Below, in pieces: positions 1 through 8,968 of a stretch of 64,000 nucleotides of DNA. The notes under the pieces are model-generated. The model was not told where the DNA came from. It ran no database searches and was given only the letters and a program-made list of their open reading frames with translations. The position numbers were made by a program, and so were the translations under genes. This DNA is from Holtiella tumoricola (GTDB taxonomy: Bacteria > Bacillota > Clostridia > Lachnospirales > Cellulosilyticaceae): NCBI RefSeq assembly GCF_027857615.1, contig NZ_JAQIFT010000045.1:1-64000 (forward strand). The letters run 5' to 3'. How positions within the stretch are numbered: the stretch's first letter is position 1; every line of letters starts with the position of its first letter.

Positions 1-52
1 GAGAGATTCTCCTCTCGTTATATACCTCTTTTCATGTCTTATAGACTATTTT

Positions 53-1666
53 TTATGATAACGCTTTAAAATATGCTACTCCTTTAGTATTCAAATACTT
101 ATAACTTCCTAAAGTCAATCCGATTAGCAACACCGTAAGGATGATTAATCTCATATTTTGAGCTATCCCTGGTAGGACCATCACAAGACCAACAGGAATA
201 ACTATACTTAACAATCCTATTACCATCGTAAGCATGACTGGTGCGCCTTGTTTAACCACTTGCACTTCACTTGTCCAGTCTAGCTTAGGGTATTTTAAAT
301 TCATACTAAGCCCTACCATACCTATCAAAGTAGAGTATATAAGTGGAATGACAAACACTAGTATACTTTGTACAAGATCTAATTGGAATGTAAAAATCAT
401 AATAATACCACTTACTAGAATCGCTGGTACTGTTATTGTAAGTTGAATGAGTAACTTACTTATAAATATCTTTTCTATTGGAATAGGTGAAGAATGTAAA
501 ATCCATAGGTTCTTTCCTTCTAATGAAATAGCGGAAGCTGTTGTACATGTTAAGACCATAAAGAACGCCACAACAATAGGTGCAAATTGCCCTACATATA
601 TTCCTATATTAGAGACACCCAGTGCGCTTTCAATCTCACTCATATCAAAGAAACATAGACTAATAGCAAATATTAGAAGTAGTACAGACCCTATTGCTGT
701 ATTCATTACATATAAACTAGAGCTAAAATATCTTCTTAGTTCCTTCTTATAAAGTGCCATTAAAGGGGATGTACCTTTGAGCTCACCTAATTTATATACT
801 GTATGAGTGCCAGAAGTTGCAAGTCTTGTTTGAATCTGTTTAAAGTATCTTCCCAATATGACTATGAATATACCAAAACTTAATAATGAGATAACTATAA
901 ATACTAGCAAACCTCCTATTTGATTACTACAAACACCATTGCCATACATGAGTGCAAATGGATAGACTTTCTGTATAAATCCTTCTAACATTTGCCCCAC
1001 TACATCCATATTTTCTAATGCACTTTCAGTTGCTTGCCCTATTGTTCCTGTACTTGCAAATATTGCGACCACTACTGCCATTGATAAGACTATGCTAATA
1101 ATGTTGGTATGCTTAGATTTTGAAGCAATTACAGTAATAATTGTTCCAATAATAGCACCTAATATAATTGGAATAAAAGGTACACATAAAAGTCCTATAA
1201 TGTATTTAATCCAAAAACCTATACTCGCCTGTACCATTATGCTATAGAGTACACCTGCTGGTATCATAATAATCGCTAAGAATAAGAAATTCATACTATA
1301 TAGCCAAATGATACGACTAGCGATAATATAAGATGTCTTAATAGGTAAACTCATTAATAGATCATAATCTTTAAAACTAAATAGTACACCATTTACCTTA
1401 TAAATTGTTGTAAGAAACAAAATCATACTGGTAAGGGTCATAACAAGTGGCAAATATAAGGATTCCATATTCCACTCTAATAAATTGAATAAGAGAATAC
1501 CGTTATATGTAGCCGACATAAGAACAAACATCATGCCTATTAATAAAAATAAAAAGCTCATACCTAAAACTTTTGTTTTCTTCTTAGGATCATTCTCATG
1601 AAGCATTTTATTAATATTACCTGTAGCCATTAATTGGATTTTAAATAGATACCATACCTTATTCAT
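53..1666 (-). CDS. ABC-2 type transporter permease (putative exporter membrane subunit)
   Basis: A 537-residue, very hydrophobic protein with about a dozen predicted membrane segments arranged as two clusters (about residues 35-210 and 320-530) joined by a more polar stretch. This fits a duplicated ABC-2 permease fold. It starts inside the last codons of the upstream ATPase gene (8-base overlap), with GGAG about 10 bases before the ATG, so the two genes are translationally coupled and should form one exporter. No substrate can be read from the sequence. Divergent sdpR/sdpI-like genes next door make a role in export of, or resistance to, a membrane-active peptide possible, but this is inference from position only. 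Confidence 0.85.
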   Translation of the reverse strand: MNKVWYLFKIQLMATGNINKMLHENDPKKKTKVLGMSFLFLLIGMMFVLMSATYNGILLFNLLEWNMESLYLPLVMTLTSMILFLTTIYKVNGVLFSFKDYDLLMSLPIKTSYIIASRIIWLYSMNFLFLAIIMIPAGVLYSIMVQASIGFWIKYIIGLLCVPFIPIILGAIIGTIITVIASKSKHTNIISIVLSMAVVVAIFASTGTIGQATESALENMDVVGQMLEGFIQKVYPFALMYGNGVCSNQIGGLLVFIVISLLSFGIFIVILGRYFKQIQTRLATSGTHTVYKLGELKGTSPLMALYKKELRRYFSSSLYVMNTAIGSVLLLIFAISLCFFDMSEIESALGVSNIGIYVGQFAPIVVAFFMVLTCTTASAISLEGKNLWILHSSPIPIEKIFISKLLIQLTITVPAILVSGIIMIFTFQLDLVQSILVFVIPLIYSTLIGMVGLSMNLKYPKLDWTSEVQVVKQGAPVMLTMVIGLLSIVIPVGLVMVLPGIAQNMRLIILTVLLIGLTLGSYKYLNTKGVAYFKALS

Positions 1667-2381
1667 GACGTGTCAACTCCATAAATAAATCTTCTAAGCT
1701 CTGATTACCTTTAACATCTTCTGTTTTGCCTGCAACAACTAATCTCCCTTTTTGAATAATTGCTAACTTATTACATAACTTTTCTGCTACTTCTAATACA
1801 TGGGTAGAGAAAAATATAGCACCGCCTTCAGCACACACCTCTTGCATAATTTGTTTTAACGTATGAGCTGCTTTCGGATCAAGTCCTACAAAAGGTTCAT
1901 CTAATATAAGTAATTTAGGTTTATGCACTAAGGCTGCAATAATGGCTAATTTTTGCTTCATCCCATGTGAATAGGAGGAAATTAAGTCTCCTAAGCTACT
2001 TGTTAGCTCAAATTGGTCAGCGTATTTTTTAATACGTGACTCTCTTTCTTCTTTTGCTACGCCATATATATCTGCAATAAAACTTAAGTATTGTATGCCT
2101 GTTAAATGCTCATATAAATCCGGATTATCAGGTATATAAGCAATCTTAGATTTGCATTCAAGAGGATTTTTGAGGATAGATGTTCCGTCTATCTCTATTT
2201 CTCCTTCTTCAAAATCAAGTATCCCAACGACTGCCTTTAAAGTTGTTGTTTTCCCTGCTCCATTGTGACCTATAAAGCCATATAAATCTCCCTTATCTAT
2301 ATGAAGGTTCAAATCATCTACTGCCTTTTTTCCACCTTTATATACTTTTGAAAAATGTCTAATACTAAGCATAGTATTCAC
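1659..2381 (-). CDS. ABC transporter ATP-binding protein
   Basis: A 240-residue nucleotide-binding domain that would energise the adjacent permease. Visible motifs: Walker A GHNGAGKTT (near residue 38), a signature-like SYSHGMKQK in place of the usual LSGGQ, Walker B LLILDEPFVGLDP and the switch-histidine region FFSTHVLEVAE. The GMKQK form of the signature is typical of ABC-2 drug, antibiotic and bacteriocin exporters. The frame opens with GTG (2381), and a second possible start, ATG, lies three codons in; the ribosome site AAGGAAAGGGA precedes both, so the exact start is uncertain. It is the first gene of a two-gene minus-strand operon. Confidence 0.92.
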   Translation of the reverse strand: MNTMLSIRHFSKVYKGGKKAVDDLNLHIDKGDLYGFIGHNGAGKTTTLKAVVGILDFEEGEIEIDGTSILKNPLECKSKIAYIPDNPDLYEHLTGIQYLSFIADIYGVAKEERESRIKKYADQFELTSSLGDLISSYSHGMKQKLAIIAALVHKPKLLILDEPFVGLDPKAAHTLKQIMQEVCAEGGAIFFSTHVLEVAEKLCNKLAIIQKGRLVVAGKTEDVKGNQSLEDLFMELTRHE

Positions 2382-2432
2382 TTCCCTTTCCTTTTACGGC
2401 TTGCATTTTTAAATAAAAAGGTATATCATTTA

Positions 2433-2474
2433 ATTAGATATTTAGATATTTATCTAATCACCTAACATTATAAT
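2433..2474 (+). promoter_or_regulatory. ArsR/SdpR-type operator overlapping a promoter
   Basis: The divergent intergenic region holds a perfect 8-base inverted repeat, ATTAGATA (2433-2440) and TATCTAAT (2451-2458), with an AGATAT repeat between the arms. A consensus -10 box TATAAT lies at 2469-2474, so the repeat covers the -35 position (a poor match, ATATTT). AT-rich imperfect palindromes of this kind are usual sites for ArsR-family repressors. It probably allows the regulator that starts at 2521 to repress its own operon and perhaps the divergent exporter. Confidence 0.6.
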
Positions 2475-2520
2475 ACGATTTATCTTAAAGTCAACTATTT
2501 TAGAGAAAGAGGTACTACCT

Positions 2521-2787
2521 ATGAATGATCTTTTTAAAGCTTTATCAGACCCTTCTAGACGAAGGATTATTCAGCTTCTCAAAAATGGTGATCTCTCTGC
2601 TGGCGAAATTGCAGAACACTTTGATATGGCAAAACCATCCATTAGTCACCATTTGAACTTACTTAAACAAGCAAATCTCGTTACATCTGAAAAACAAGGT
2701 CAAAGTGTTATTTATTCTTTAAATACAACAACACTCCAAGATGCCCTTACATTCTTTTTTGATTTAATGAATAAGGAGGATAAATGA
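2521..2787 (+). CDS. sdpR: ArsR-family transcriptional repressor, SdpR-like
   Basis: An 88-residue winged-helix protein. ALSDPSRRRIIQLLKNGDLS at the N-terminus, the recognition segment MAKPSISHHLNLLKQANLV and the wing EKQGQSVIYSL are typical of ArsR/SmtB proteins. No cysteine metal-binding motif is present, which fits SdpR-type autorepressors rather than metal sensors. GAGG stands 8 bases before the ATG. The stop overlaps the start of the sdpI-like gene (ATGA), so the two are coupled. In Bacillus subtilis SdpR represses sdpRI and is sequestered by SdpI when toxin is bound; whether that circuit exists here is inferred from gene order. Confidence 0.85.
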   Translation: MNDLFKALSDPSRRRIIQLLKNGDLSAGEIAEHFDMAKPSISHHLNLLKQANLVTSEKQGQSVIYSLNTTTLQDALTFFFDLMNKEDK

Positions 2788-3440
2788 TTATGAAAACCAA
2801 AAATCCTATGATTATAAGCATCGCTATTATAACTATCATTTCTTTCATTGCTACTGTATGTCTATACAATCAATTACCAGCTCAAATACCTATTCATTTT
2901 AATAGTGCAGGTGAAATTGATAACTATGGTCCTCGTAGTTTTGCTTTTTTTACAGCTATTTTACCACTCCTAATGTTAGCTTTTCTAAAAGTGGTTCCTA
3001 AGATAGATCCAAAAGGAGATGCTTATTTAAAACATGGTAAAGCTTATAATATCTTTATTTTATTTATTCTTCTCCTACTCATTATTATTCACTGGGTAAC
3101 TATGGGGATTGCCCTTGGCTTAACCCTTTCTGTTAATAAAATTGTACCACCTCTTACTGGTATTCTTTTTATTGTTATAGGAAACTACATGCCACAAATT
3201 AAACAAAACTATACACTAGGTATTAAGGTACCTTGGACTTATAATGATGAAGCTAACTGGCGTGCTACACATCGTGTTGGTGGATACTGTTTTGTCTTTG
3301 CAGGTATCTGCTTTATCATAACCGGATTTGTACCTACTCAATTTGTTACCATCATGACCATTATCTCTTTTGTACTGTTATTTTTCCCTATACTTTATTC
3401 TTATTTATTCTTTAGAAAAAACAAGTCTAAAAAGAATTAA
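2784..3440 (+). CDS. sdpI: SdpI-family membrane protein (immunity/signal transduction type)
   Basis: A 218-residue membrane protein with about six predicted helices. The N-terminal third matches the DUF1648 region (PAQIPIHFNSAGEIDNYGPR) and the C-terminal part carries the SdpI signature, seen as YTLGIKVPWTYNDEANW followed by THRVGGY. In B. subtilis SdpI protects against the killing factor SdpC and signals to SdpR. No SdpC-like toxin gene is visible nearby, so this could be an orphan immunity gene. The start may be the ATG at 2784 (4 bases after AAGGAGG) or the one at 2790 (10 bases after). Confidence 0.82.
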   Translation: MIMKTKNPMIISIAIITIISFIATVCLYNQLPAQIPIHFNSAGEIDNYGPRSFAFFTAILPLLMLAFLKVVPKIDPKGDAYLKHGKAYNIFILFILLLLIIIHWVTMGIALGLTLSVNKIVPPLTGILFIVIGNYMPQIKQNYTLGIKVPWTYNDEANWRATHRVGGYCFVFAGICFIITGFVPTQFVTIMTIISFVLLFFPILYSYLFFRKNKSKKN

Positions 3441-3472
3441 TATGCAAGTTTATTCATTACAACTTGCATATT
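3439..3472 (+). terminator. Hairpin after sdpI
   Basis: Perfect 12-base arms AATATGCAAGTT and AACTTGCATATT overlap the stop codon of the sdpI-like gene. No long T run follows, so alone it may be weak. A second hairpin (3499-3554) follows closely. Confidence 0.6.
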
Positions 3473-3498
3473 ATCAATAATTAATATGATATATTTTT

Positions 3499-3554
3499 AA
3501 AAAGCTTGCATAAAAAGTCACTTTTCGTTAAAAGTCTTTGATTGCAAGCTTTTT
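3499..3554 (+). terminator. Second intrinsic terminator before the aro operon
   Basis: Arms AAAAAGCTTGCA (3499-3510) and TGCAAGCTTTTT (3543-3554) enclose a 32-base loop. The 3' arm ends in five T residues. It lies 25 bases upstream of the aro promoter and probably insulates that operon from sdpRI read-through. Confidence 0.6.
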
Positions 3555-3578
3555 CCCTGCTTTGCAATTCTCCGACCG

Positions 3579-3608
3579 TTGACATTCAAGATTTTAGCAT
3601 TGTACAAT
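3579..3608 (+). promoter_or_regulatory. Sigma-A promoter of the aroF-tyrA-aroA operon
   Basis: TTGACA at 3579-3584 and TACAAT at 3603-3608 are separated by 18 bases. The expected start near 3615 gives a leader of about 40 bases, too short for a T-box or other large riboswitch. Confidence 0.7.
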
Positions 3609-3653
3609 AGATCTATAAAAGGTAAAATAGGGTTATAAAAGGAGGTTTGTACT

Positions 3654-4667
3654 ATGATTATTGTTATGAAACATACTGCAACATCAGATGAGATTAATAC
3701 AGCCGTTAAGCAAATAGAAAACGCTGGCCTTTCAGCACATATTTCTCAAGGTGCTGTTGTAACGATTATTGGTGTTGTTGGAGATAAATCTTTATTAAGT
3801 AGTGACTGCCTTTGTTCATTGAATGGAGTAGATAAAATCGTGCCTGTAACTGAGACTTATAAATTAGCTAATCTTAAATTTCATCCGGAACCAACAAAAG
3901 TCAAACTTGGCAACTGTGAGGTTGGTGGTAAACAACTTATCATTATGGCTGGCCCATGTGCCATTGAAAGCCGTGATCAACTTCTTGAATCTGCAGATGC
4001 AGTAAAAATGGGTGGTGCAACTGTACTACGCGGTGGTGCTTATAAACCACGTACATCACCTTATTCTTTCCAAGGTCTTGAAGAAGAAGGCCTTAAATAT
4101 ATGCAAGAAGCAAGGGAAAAAACTGGACTTTCTATTGTTTGTGAAGTAACAAGCATTAGTGCAGTAGAAACTGCTTCTAAATATGTAGACATTCTTCAAA
4201 TAGGTGCTCGTAATATGCAAAACTTCGAGCTCTTAAAAGCTGCAGGTAAAACAAATATTCCTGTACTTTTAAAACGTGGTCTTTCTGCTACTATTGATGA
4301 ATGGCTTAATGCTGCTGAATACATTATGAGCGAAGGAAATCAAAATGTTATTCTTTGTGAACGTGGTATTCGTACATTTGAAACAGCAACGCGTAATACA
4401 CTAGATATTAGTGCTATTCCTGTTATCAAATCAAAAAGTCACTTACCAATCATTGTGGATCCAAGCCATGCTTGTGGTAAGCGTCCATATATTCCAAGTC
4501 TAGCAAAAGCTGCTATTGCTGCTGGTGCTGACGGACTTATGATAGAAGTTCACCCTAATCCAAAAATTGCTTTGTCCGATGGTCCTCAATCTCTTGATCC
4601 CCAAGACTTCAAAGTGCTTATGGATGAACTTCGCCCAATAGCTGAGGCAATGGGTAGAACGATCTAA
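3654..4667 (+). CDS. aroF: 3-deoxy-7-phosphoheptulonate (DAHP) synthase
   Basis: Condenses phosphoenolpyruvate with erythrose 4-phosphate, the first step of the shikimate pathway. The 337-residue protein has an N-terminal ferredoxin-like regulatory domain (about 1-75, starting MIIVMK) and a type I beta/KDO8PS-like TIM barrel. Barrel motifs include MAGPCAIES, RGGAYKPRTSPYSFQG, LLKRGLSATIDE and IVDPSHACGKR, supplying the expected Arg, Lys, Cys and His site residues. GGAGG stands 8 bases before the ATG. The stop codon is directly followed by the ATG of tyrA. The product feeds the following two genes and aroC at 23.9 kb. Confidence 0.95.
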   Translation: MIIVMKHTATSDEINTAVKQIENAGLSAHISQGAVVTIIGVVGDKSLLSSDCLCSLNGVDKIVPVTETYKLANLKFHPEPTKVKLGNCEVGGKQLIIMAGPCAIESRDQLLESADAVKMGGATVLRGGAYKPRTSPYSFQGLEEEGLKYMQEAREKTGLSIVCEVTSISAVETASKYVDILQIGARNMQNFELLKAAGKTNIPVLLKRGLSATIDEWLNAAEYIMSEGNQNVILCERGIRTFETATRNTLDISAIPVIKSKSHLPIIVDPSHACGKRPYIPSLAKAAIAAGADGLMIEVHPNPKIALSDGPQSLDPQDFKVLMDELRPIAEAMGRTI

Positions 4668-5768
4668 ATGCGTATTGGTATCATCGGTCTTGGTCTTATC
4701 GGGGGATCAATTGCCAAGACACTCAAAAAAGTTCATGCACAAAATAGTTATATTATTGGCTATGATACCCATTCTCTTTCTTGTGCTAAAGCTCTAGATG
4801 AGGGTGCTATTGACCATATTGCAGTAGAAATAGGTGAAGATTTCGTAGATTGTAATGTTATCTTTCTTTGTACGCCTGTTTCTGCTATTGATAAGGTAGC
4901 AGCTAAGCTACTACCTTATGTTTCTAAAGACTGTATTTTAACTGATATAGGAAGTACAAAACATGATACTGTAGAAAAAATAGGACGTCTTATTTCACAT
5001 AGTCCTAAAAAGTGCTATTTCATAGGAGGACATCCTATGACTGGTTCTGAGCAATCAGGCTATGAAGCTTCTACTAGCTATCTTTTTGAAAATGCTTACT
5101 ATATTTTAACACCATTAAAGGGGACACCTGACTTTATTCTATTCATTATGCAAAAAATGATAGAACGTCTTGGTGCTATTGCTATTACTCTAGAACCAGA
5201 TTATCATGACTTTGCTACTGCTGCTGTTAGTCACTTGCCACATATTATTGCAAGTAGTTTGGTCCATCTTGTAAAAAATAATGATGGAGATGAGCATCTC
5301 TTACACACATTAGCTGCTGGAGGATTTAAAGATATTACACGTATAGCCTCCTCTAATCCGGCTATCTGGCAAGATATCTGTCTCTCTAATAAAACAAATA
5401 TTCAAACTTGCCTTAAGAAATTTATAGACTCTTTAAGTGAGTTTTCAAATATACTTGATATGGAAGAAGCTGATAATCTTTATGACTTCTTTAATGAAGC
5501 TAGAAATTATCGTGACTCCTTCCAAGATGGTATTAAACCTGACATTGCTAAAGTATATACAATCTTTGTAGATGCAGAAGATGAACCTGGTATTATTGCA
5601 TGCATTGCAACACTCCTTAGTTCTCACAGTATTAATATTAAAGATATTGGCATTGTTAACCACAGAGAATTTTCAAGCGGCGTACTCCGTATTGCTTTTG
5701 GTCACAAGCATGATATGCAAAAAGCACATCAATTACTTACTAAGCACAACTATACGGTCTATTGCTAA
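4668..5768 (+). CDS. tyrA: Prephenate dehydrogenase with C-terminal ACT domain
   Basis: Oxidatively decarboxylates prephenate to 4-hydroxyphenylpyruvate for tyrosine synthesis. The 366 residues show an NAD-binding Rossmann motif GIIGLGLIGGS at the N-terminus, the family motifs GGHPMTGSEQSG and HLPHIIASSL, a helical dimerisation region and a C-terminal ACT domain (about 295-366), which suggests feedback control by an aromatic amino acid. The gene begins on the base after the aroF stop codon and has no good ribosome site of its own, so it probably depends on coupled translation. Confidence 0.94.
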   Translation: MRIGIIGLGLIGGSIAKTLKKVHAQNSYIIGYDTHSLSCAKALDEGAIDHIAVEIGEDFVDCNVIFLCTPVSAIDKVAAKLLPYVSKDCILTDIGSTKHDTVEKIGRLISHSPKKCYFIGGHPMTGSEQSGYEASTSYLFENAYYILTPLKGTPDFILFIMQKMIERLGAIAITLEPDYHDFATAAVSHLPHIIASSLVHLVKNNDGDEHLLHTLAAGGFKDITRIASSNPAIWQDICLSNKTNIQTCLKKFIDSLSEFSNILDMEEADNLYDFFNEARNYRDSFQDGIKPDIAKVYTIFVDAEDEPGIIACIATLLSSHSINIKDIGIVNHREFSSGVLRIAFGHKHDMQKAHQLLTKHNYTVYC

Positions 5769-5792
5769 TATTTGAATTAAAGGAGTTTTGTT

Positions 5793-7073
5793 ATGATTAT
5801 ACAACCTGCATCATCTCTTAAGGGGACTTTATCTATTCCTGGAGATAAATCTATCTCTCATCGCAGTATTATGTTTGGAAGTATTGCGGAAGGGGAAACA
5901 CGTATTTACAACTTTCTAATGGGCGATGACTGTTTATCTACTATTCGTTGTTTTCGTCAATTAGGTATTCATATTGAAATGTGTCCAGACTCTATCTTAG
6001 TTCAAGGAAAAGGCCTCCATGGCCTAAGTAAGTCTGATACTATATTAGATTGTGGTAATAGCGGAACAACCACTAGATTAATCTCTGGTATTCTTGCTGG
6101 ACAATCTTTTACTTCTACTTTAACTGGAGATGCTTCTATTCAAAAGCGTCCTATGAATCGTATTATGGTTCCACTTAAAGCTATAAACGCTCATATTGAA
6201 GGTAAAGATGATAGCTACTGTCCACTAACTATTACACCAAGTACATTAACTGGTATCAACTATGCTTCACCTGTTGCTAGTGCCCAAGTTAAATCTTGTA
6301 TTCTTCTAGCAGGTTTATACGCAGATAGCCCTGTTACTGTATCTGAGCCTAGTATTTCTAGAGATCACACTGAACGTATGCTTAAAGCCTTCGGAGCTAA
6401 GATTGAGACAGAAGGTAAATGTGTAACTGTTCATCCTAATAGTCATTTAACAGGTCGTGAAGTTATTGTACCTGGTGATATTTCTTCTGCTGCTTTCTTT
6501 ATGGTAGCTGGATTAATCGTTCCAAACAGCAAGCTCACCCTCAAAAATGTAGGCATTAATCCTACACGTCGCGGACTCTTAGACGCATTATTAGAAATGG
6601 GTGGACGTATTACTTGCCTAAATGAACGTGAACTCTGTGGTGAACCTGTATGTGATATGATTGTAGAATCATCTCATTTAAAAGGTATTACAATCAGTGG
6701 TGATATTATCCCAACCATGATTGATGAAATTCCTGCTTTTGCTGTAGCTGCTCTCTTTGCAGAAGGTACTACAACAGTTAAAGATGCAAAAGAACTACGT
6801 GTTAAGGAATCTAATCGTATTGATACAATGACTAATGAGCTCACTAAAATGGGAGCACATATTACGCCTCAAGAAGATGGGCTCATCATAGAAGGTGGCT
6901 ATCCTCTTCAAGGTGCTAAGCTTGAAAGCTATGATGATCATCGTATTGCTATGAGCTTAGCCGTTGCTTCACTGATGGCTTCTTCTCCTTCTGAGATAGA
7001 AAATAGTGAATGTGTACGTATTTCTTATCCTCATTTCTTTGAGCATTTAAAAGAGGTTAGTATGTATGATTAA
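5793..7073 (+). CDS. aroA: 3-phosphoshikimate 1-carboxyvinyltransferase (EPSP synthase)
   Basis: Transfers the enolpyruvyl group of PEP to shikimate 3-phosphate. The 426-residue length is normal for the family. Motifs in order: PGDKSISHRSI, LDCGNSGTTTRLI, the basic RVKESNRI and the C-terminal DDHRIAMS. It is the last gene of the operon, 24 bases after tyrA, with AAAGGAG ahead of the ATG. Its final codons form the left arm of a perfect terminator palindrome. The next enzyme, chorismate synthase, is 17 kb away. Confidence 0.96.
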   Translation: MIIQPASSLKGTLSIPGDKSISHRSIMFGSIAEGETRIYNFLMGDDCLSTIRCFRQLGIHIEMCPDSILVQGKGLHGLSKSDTILDCGNSGTTTRLISGILAGQSFTSTLTGDASIQKRPMNRIMVPLKAINAHIEGKDDSYCPLTITPSTLTGINYASPVASAQVKSCILLAGLYADSPVTVSEPSISRDHTERMLKAFGAKIETEGKCVTVHPNSHLTGREVIVPGDISSAAFFMVAGLIVPNSKLTLKNVGINPTRRGLLDALLEMGGRITCLNERELCGEPVCDMIVESSHLKGITISGDIIPTMIDEIPAFAVAALFAEGTTTVKDAKELRVKESNRIDTMTNELTKMGAHITPQEDGLIIEGGYPLQGAKLESYDDHRIAMSLAVASLMASSPSEIENSECVRISYPHFFEHLKEVSMYD

Positions 7074-7094
7074 TCATACATACTAACCTCTTTT
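7049..7094 (+). terminator. Terminator overlapping the aroA stop codon
   Basis: A perfect inverted repeat with 22-base arms and a 2-base centre runs from AAAAGAGGTTAG to CTAACCTCTTTT. The left arm encodes the last residues of AroA. A-rich and T-rich ends make it usable in both directions. Confidence 0.85.
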
Positions 7095-7145
7095 CATTTG
7101 TACATATTAATTGGAACTGTAATATTTGCAATACTTTATATACAT

Positions 7146-7175
7146 TTGCGTAATACTTTAGTTATATGGTATAAT
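7146..7175 (+). promoter_or_regulatory. Promoter of the secreted stalk-domain gene
   Basis: TTGCGT (7146-7151) and TATAAT (7170-7175) with an 18-base spacer. The -10 box lies only 17 bases before the ATG at 7193, so the leader is about ten bases with the GGAGGT site at its very start. Confidence 0.6.
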
Positions 7176-7192
7176 TTACCTGGAGGTGTATT

Positions 7193-8281
7193 ATGAAAAA
7201 TTATATAAAACTTATTTGCATCCTTTGTCTCTTACTCATGACACCAGTATATGCTAATACACAATATACTTTAAAAGTGAACGATATTTCTTATCAATTA
7301 AGTACACCACTGATTGAGAGGAATGATACGCTCTATATGGACTTAAATGAACTCGCAAATATTTTATTTACTCATGTAACTGTAGATGAAGAAACATACG
7401 TTTTAAACTTTCAAGATAAAACTTATGAATTAAAGGCTAATGTCAAAACTGTTTCAAAAGGTATAGAAAAGTACATATTATCGACTTCACCAGTAGCAAT
7501 AGATAATAAAGTCTATGTTCCTATTGAATTATTCGAGATAATCCTTGGTAAAGATAATCTAGATATAGCACAAGGCAACATACAAATTACTTGCCCTACT
7601 CTATTTTCACGTAACTCTGATTCACCTGAAGAACATACTTATATTCCATCCCCTTATAACTTAAACAATTTACCTAAACATATTATGGCCCTCAGTACAG
7701 AAGATACGATTACCAATGCTATTAATACTGCTATTACCAATAAGGACTATATCAGTTTCTTAGATAATTCTAATCAAACTAAAGTAACTAACTATCTAAG
7801 ATCTCGTCTAACTTTTTCTCCTTATAATAATATCCAAGTATCTTACCGTATCATTAATACACATACGTACCCAAATCAAATTACAGATACTGTAACGCTT
7901 CCTCTAAAAATTGATTTCTACGGAAGTACAATCCGCCTTAAACTTGGTGAGGATCAATGGACTTATCCGACGATTTGGTCTACTTATTATCCTAAACGTT
8001 CTCTAGCTGATATGGACTTACAAAAGTCTGTAGATACAACTATCATGCGTGCTCTTTATGAATACTATCGTAATAAGCATGATTTAAGAGATGATAAATA
8101 CTTTAGTCCTTTCACTATTAGCTCTTCAAATAGGACTAATGAAATGCTTCATGATGCTTATAGTATTTCATATAGAAATGATGATACTTTAAAAGAATAT
8201 GAAACCTCTTATACTATTAGTATCCAACGTATCCATCAATCAGGCAAACTACATTTTGTTATTGATATCATTAGTAAATAA
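7193..8281 (+). CDS. Secreted protein with copper amine oxidase N-terminal-like (stalk) domain
   Basis: A 362-residue protein with an N-terminal signal peptide (positive start, hydrophobic core CILCLLLMTPVYA, probable cut after ANT or YA). Residues 25-135 resemble the stalk domain common in clostridial exported proteins (VNDISYQLSTPLIERND, LYMDLNELANIL, VYVPIELFEIILG). The remaining 220 residues, beginning with a threonine- and asparagine-rich helix region, match nothing I recognise. It is probably a cell-surface or extracytoplasmic protein. It is a single-gene unit with its own promoter and ends at a strong terminator. Function unknown. Confidence 0.75.
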   Translation: MKNYIKLICILCLLLMTPVYANTQYTLKVNDISYQLSTPLIERNDTLYMDLNELANILFTHVTVDEETYVLNFQDKTYELKANVKTVSKGIEKYILSTSPVAIDNKVYVPIELFEIILGKDNLDIAQGNIQITCPTLFSRNSDSPEEHTYIPSPYNLNNLPKHIMALSTEDTITNAINTAITNKDYISFLDNSNQTKVTNYLRSRLTFSPYNNIQVSYRIINTHTYPNQITDTVTLPLKIDFYGSTIRLKLGEDQWTYPTIWSTYYPKRSLADMDLQKSVDTTIMRALYEYYRNKHDLRDDKYFSPFTISSSNRTNEMLHDAYSISYRNDDTLKEYETSYTISIQRIHQSGKLHFVIDIISK

Positions 8282-8325
8282 AGCAAACAGGGAACAAAAC
8301 ATTATGTTTTGTTCCCTGTTTGCTT
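8281..8325. terminator. Bidirectional terminator between convergent genes
   Basis: A perfect inverted repeat with 22-base arms (AAGCAAACAGGG to CCCTGTTTGCTT) and a single central base separates the plus-strand gene ending at 8281 from the minus-strand gene ending at 8324. There is no long T run; the strength is in the stem. Confidence 0.75.
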
Positions 8326-8968
8326 ATGAGATAAAACGATCCTTTAATACCCCTTGATAATTAATAAGTCTTGTAAGTTCAATAAATACTATATCGTATA
8401 AAAGGTCTACACCTTTTTCATTTAATGCGGTACCTTCTTCATTTATAAATTGTTCCTCATACTGAGGCTGCTTTCTCATAATATTGAATAAATCTATAAT
8501 AGGACAGTCGTGCTTAGCACTGACTGTTTTCGCTCTATATGTATATTGGCTAATTCTACTATTACTACATCCCCTATCCTCTTTGCTCTCTTTCATTGGG
8601 ATAGGTGTAATAAGTATAGGAATAGGCATACATCCATTTAATCCTGTTCTATTATTAGAAGACTTAATCTCATTCATTAAGTTATCTAATTCATTTTCAT
8701 ATGTATCAAGTGAAACAAATGTTGCATTGTTGGTGTTAAGCTCTTCTAAACTTAATTCAACAAAGACTATATTAGGATTATAAACGAGAACTTTAGATTT
8801 TAAGTTTTCATTATACTTCTTGCTCGTACCTTCTTTTAGCCTAACATCTAGAAACTGCCAAGATATATTAGGGTAATACAAAGGTAAATACTTCTCTAAT
8901 CTATCCATATAATGTTCCATTAACTTAGTTTGTGTTTTCCCATATCCTACTATAGTGGTTTTAATCAT
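8324..8968 (-). CDS. SGNH/GDSL hydrolase-like protein with degenerate catalytic blocks
   Basis: A protein of about 214 residues. The order IKTTIVGYGKT, the strand NPNIVFVELSLEELN (block III position), a region with PIPILITPIPM and the end GTALNEKGVDLLYDIV follow the layout of SGNH esterases. The nucleophile GDS is replaced by GYGKT, and the DxxH of block V (normally DGVHLN) reads EEGTALN, so the Ser and His are missing. It may be a non-enzymatic carbohydrate-binding relative. The ATG at 8968 has GGAGGAG upstream; an earlier GTG would overlap that site. No signal peptide is seen, so it is probably cytoplasmic. Confidence 0.5.
   Translation of the reverse strand: MIKTTIVGYGKTQTKLMEHYMDRLEKYLPLYYPNISWQFLDVRLKEGTSKKYNENLKSKVLVYNPNIVFVELSLEELNTNNATFVSLDTYENELDNLMNEIKSSNNRTGLNGCMPIPILITPIPMKESKEDRGCSNSRISQYTYRAKTVSAKHDCPIIDLFNIMRKQPQYEEQFINEEGTALNEKGVDLLYDIVFIELTRLINYQGVLKDRFIS

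Noticed and set aside
3609..3653. T-box or other riboswitch before aroF
   Set aside because: The promoter lies only about 40 bases before the ribosome site, leaving no room for such an element.
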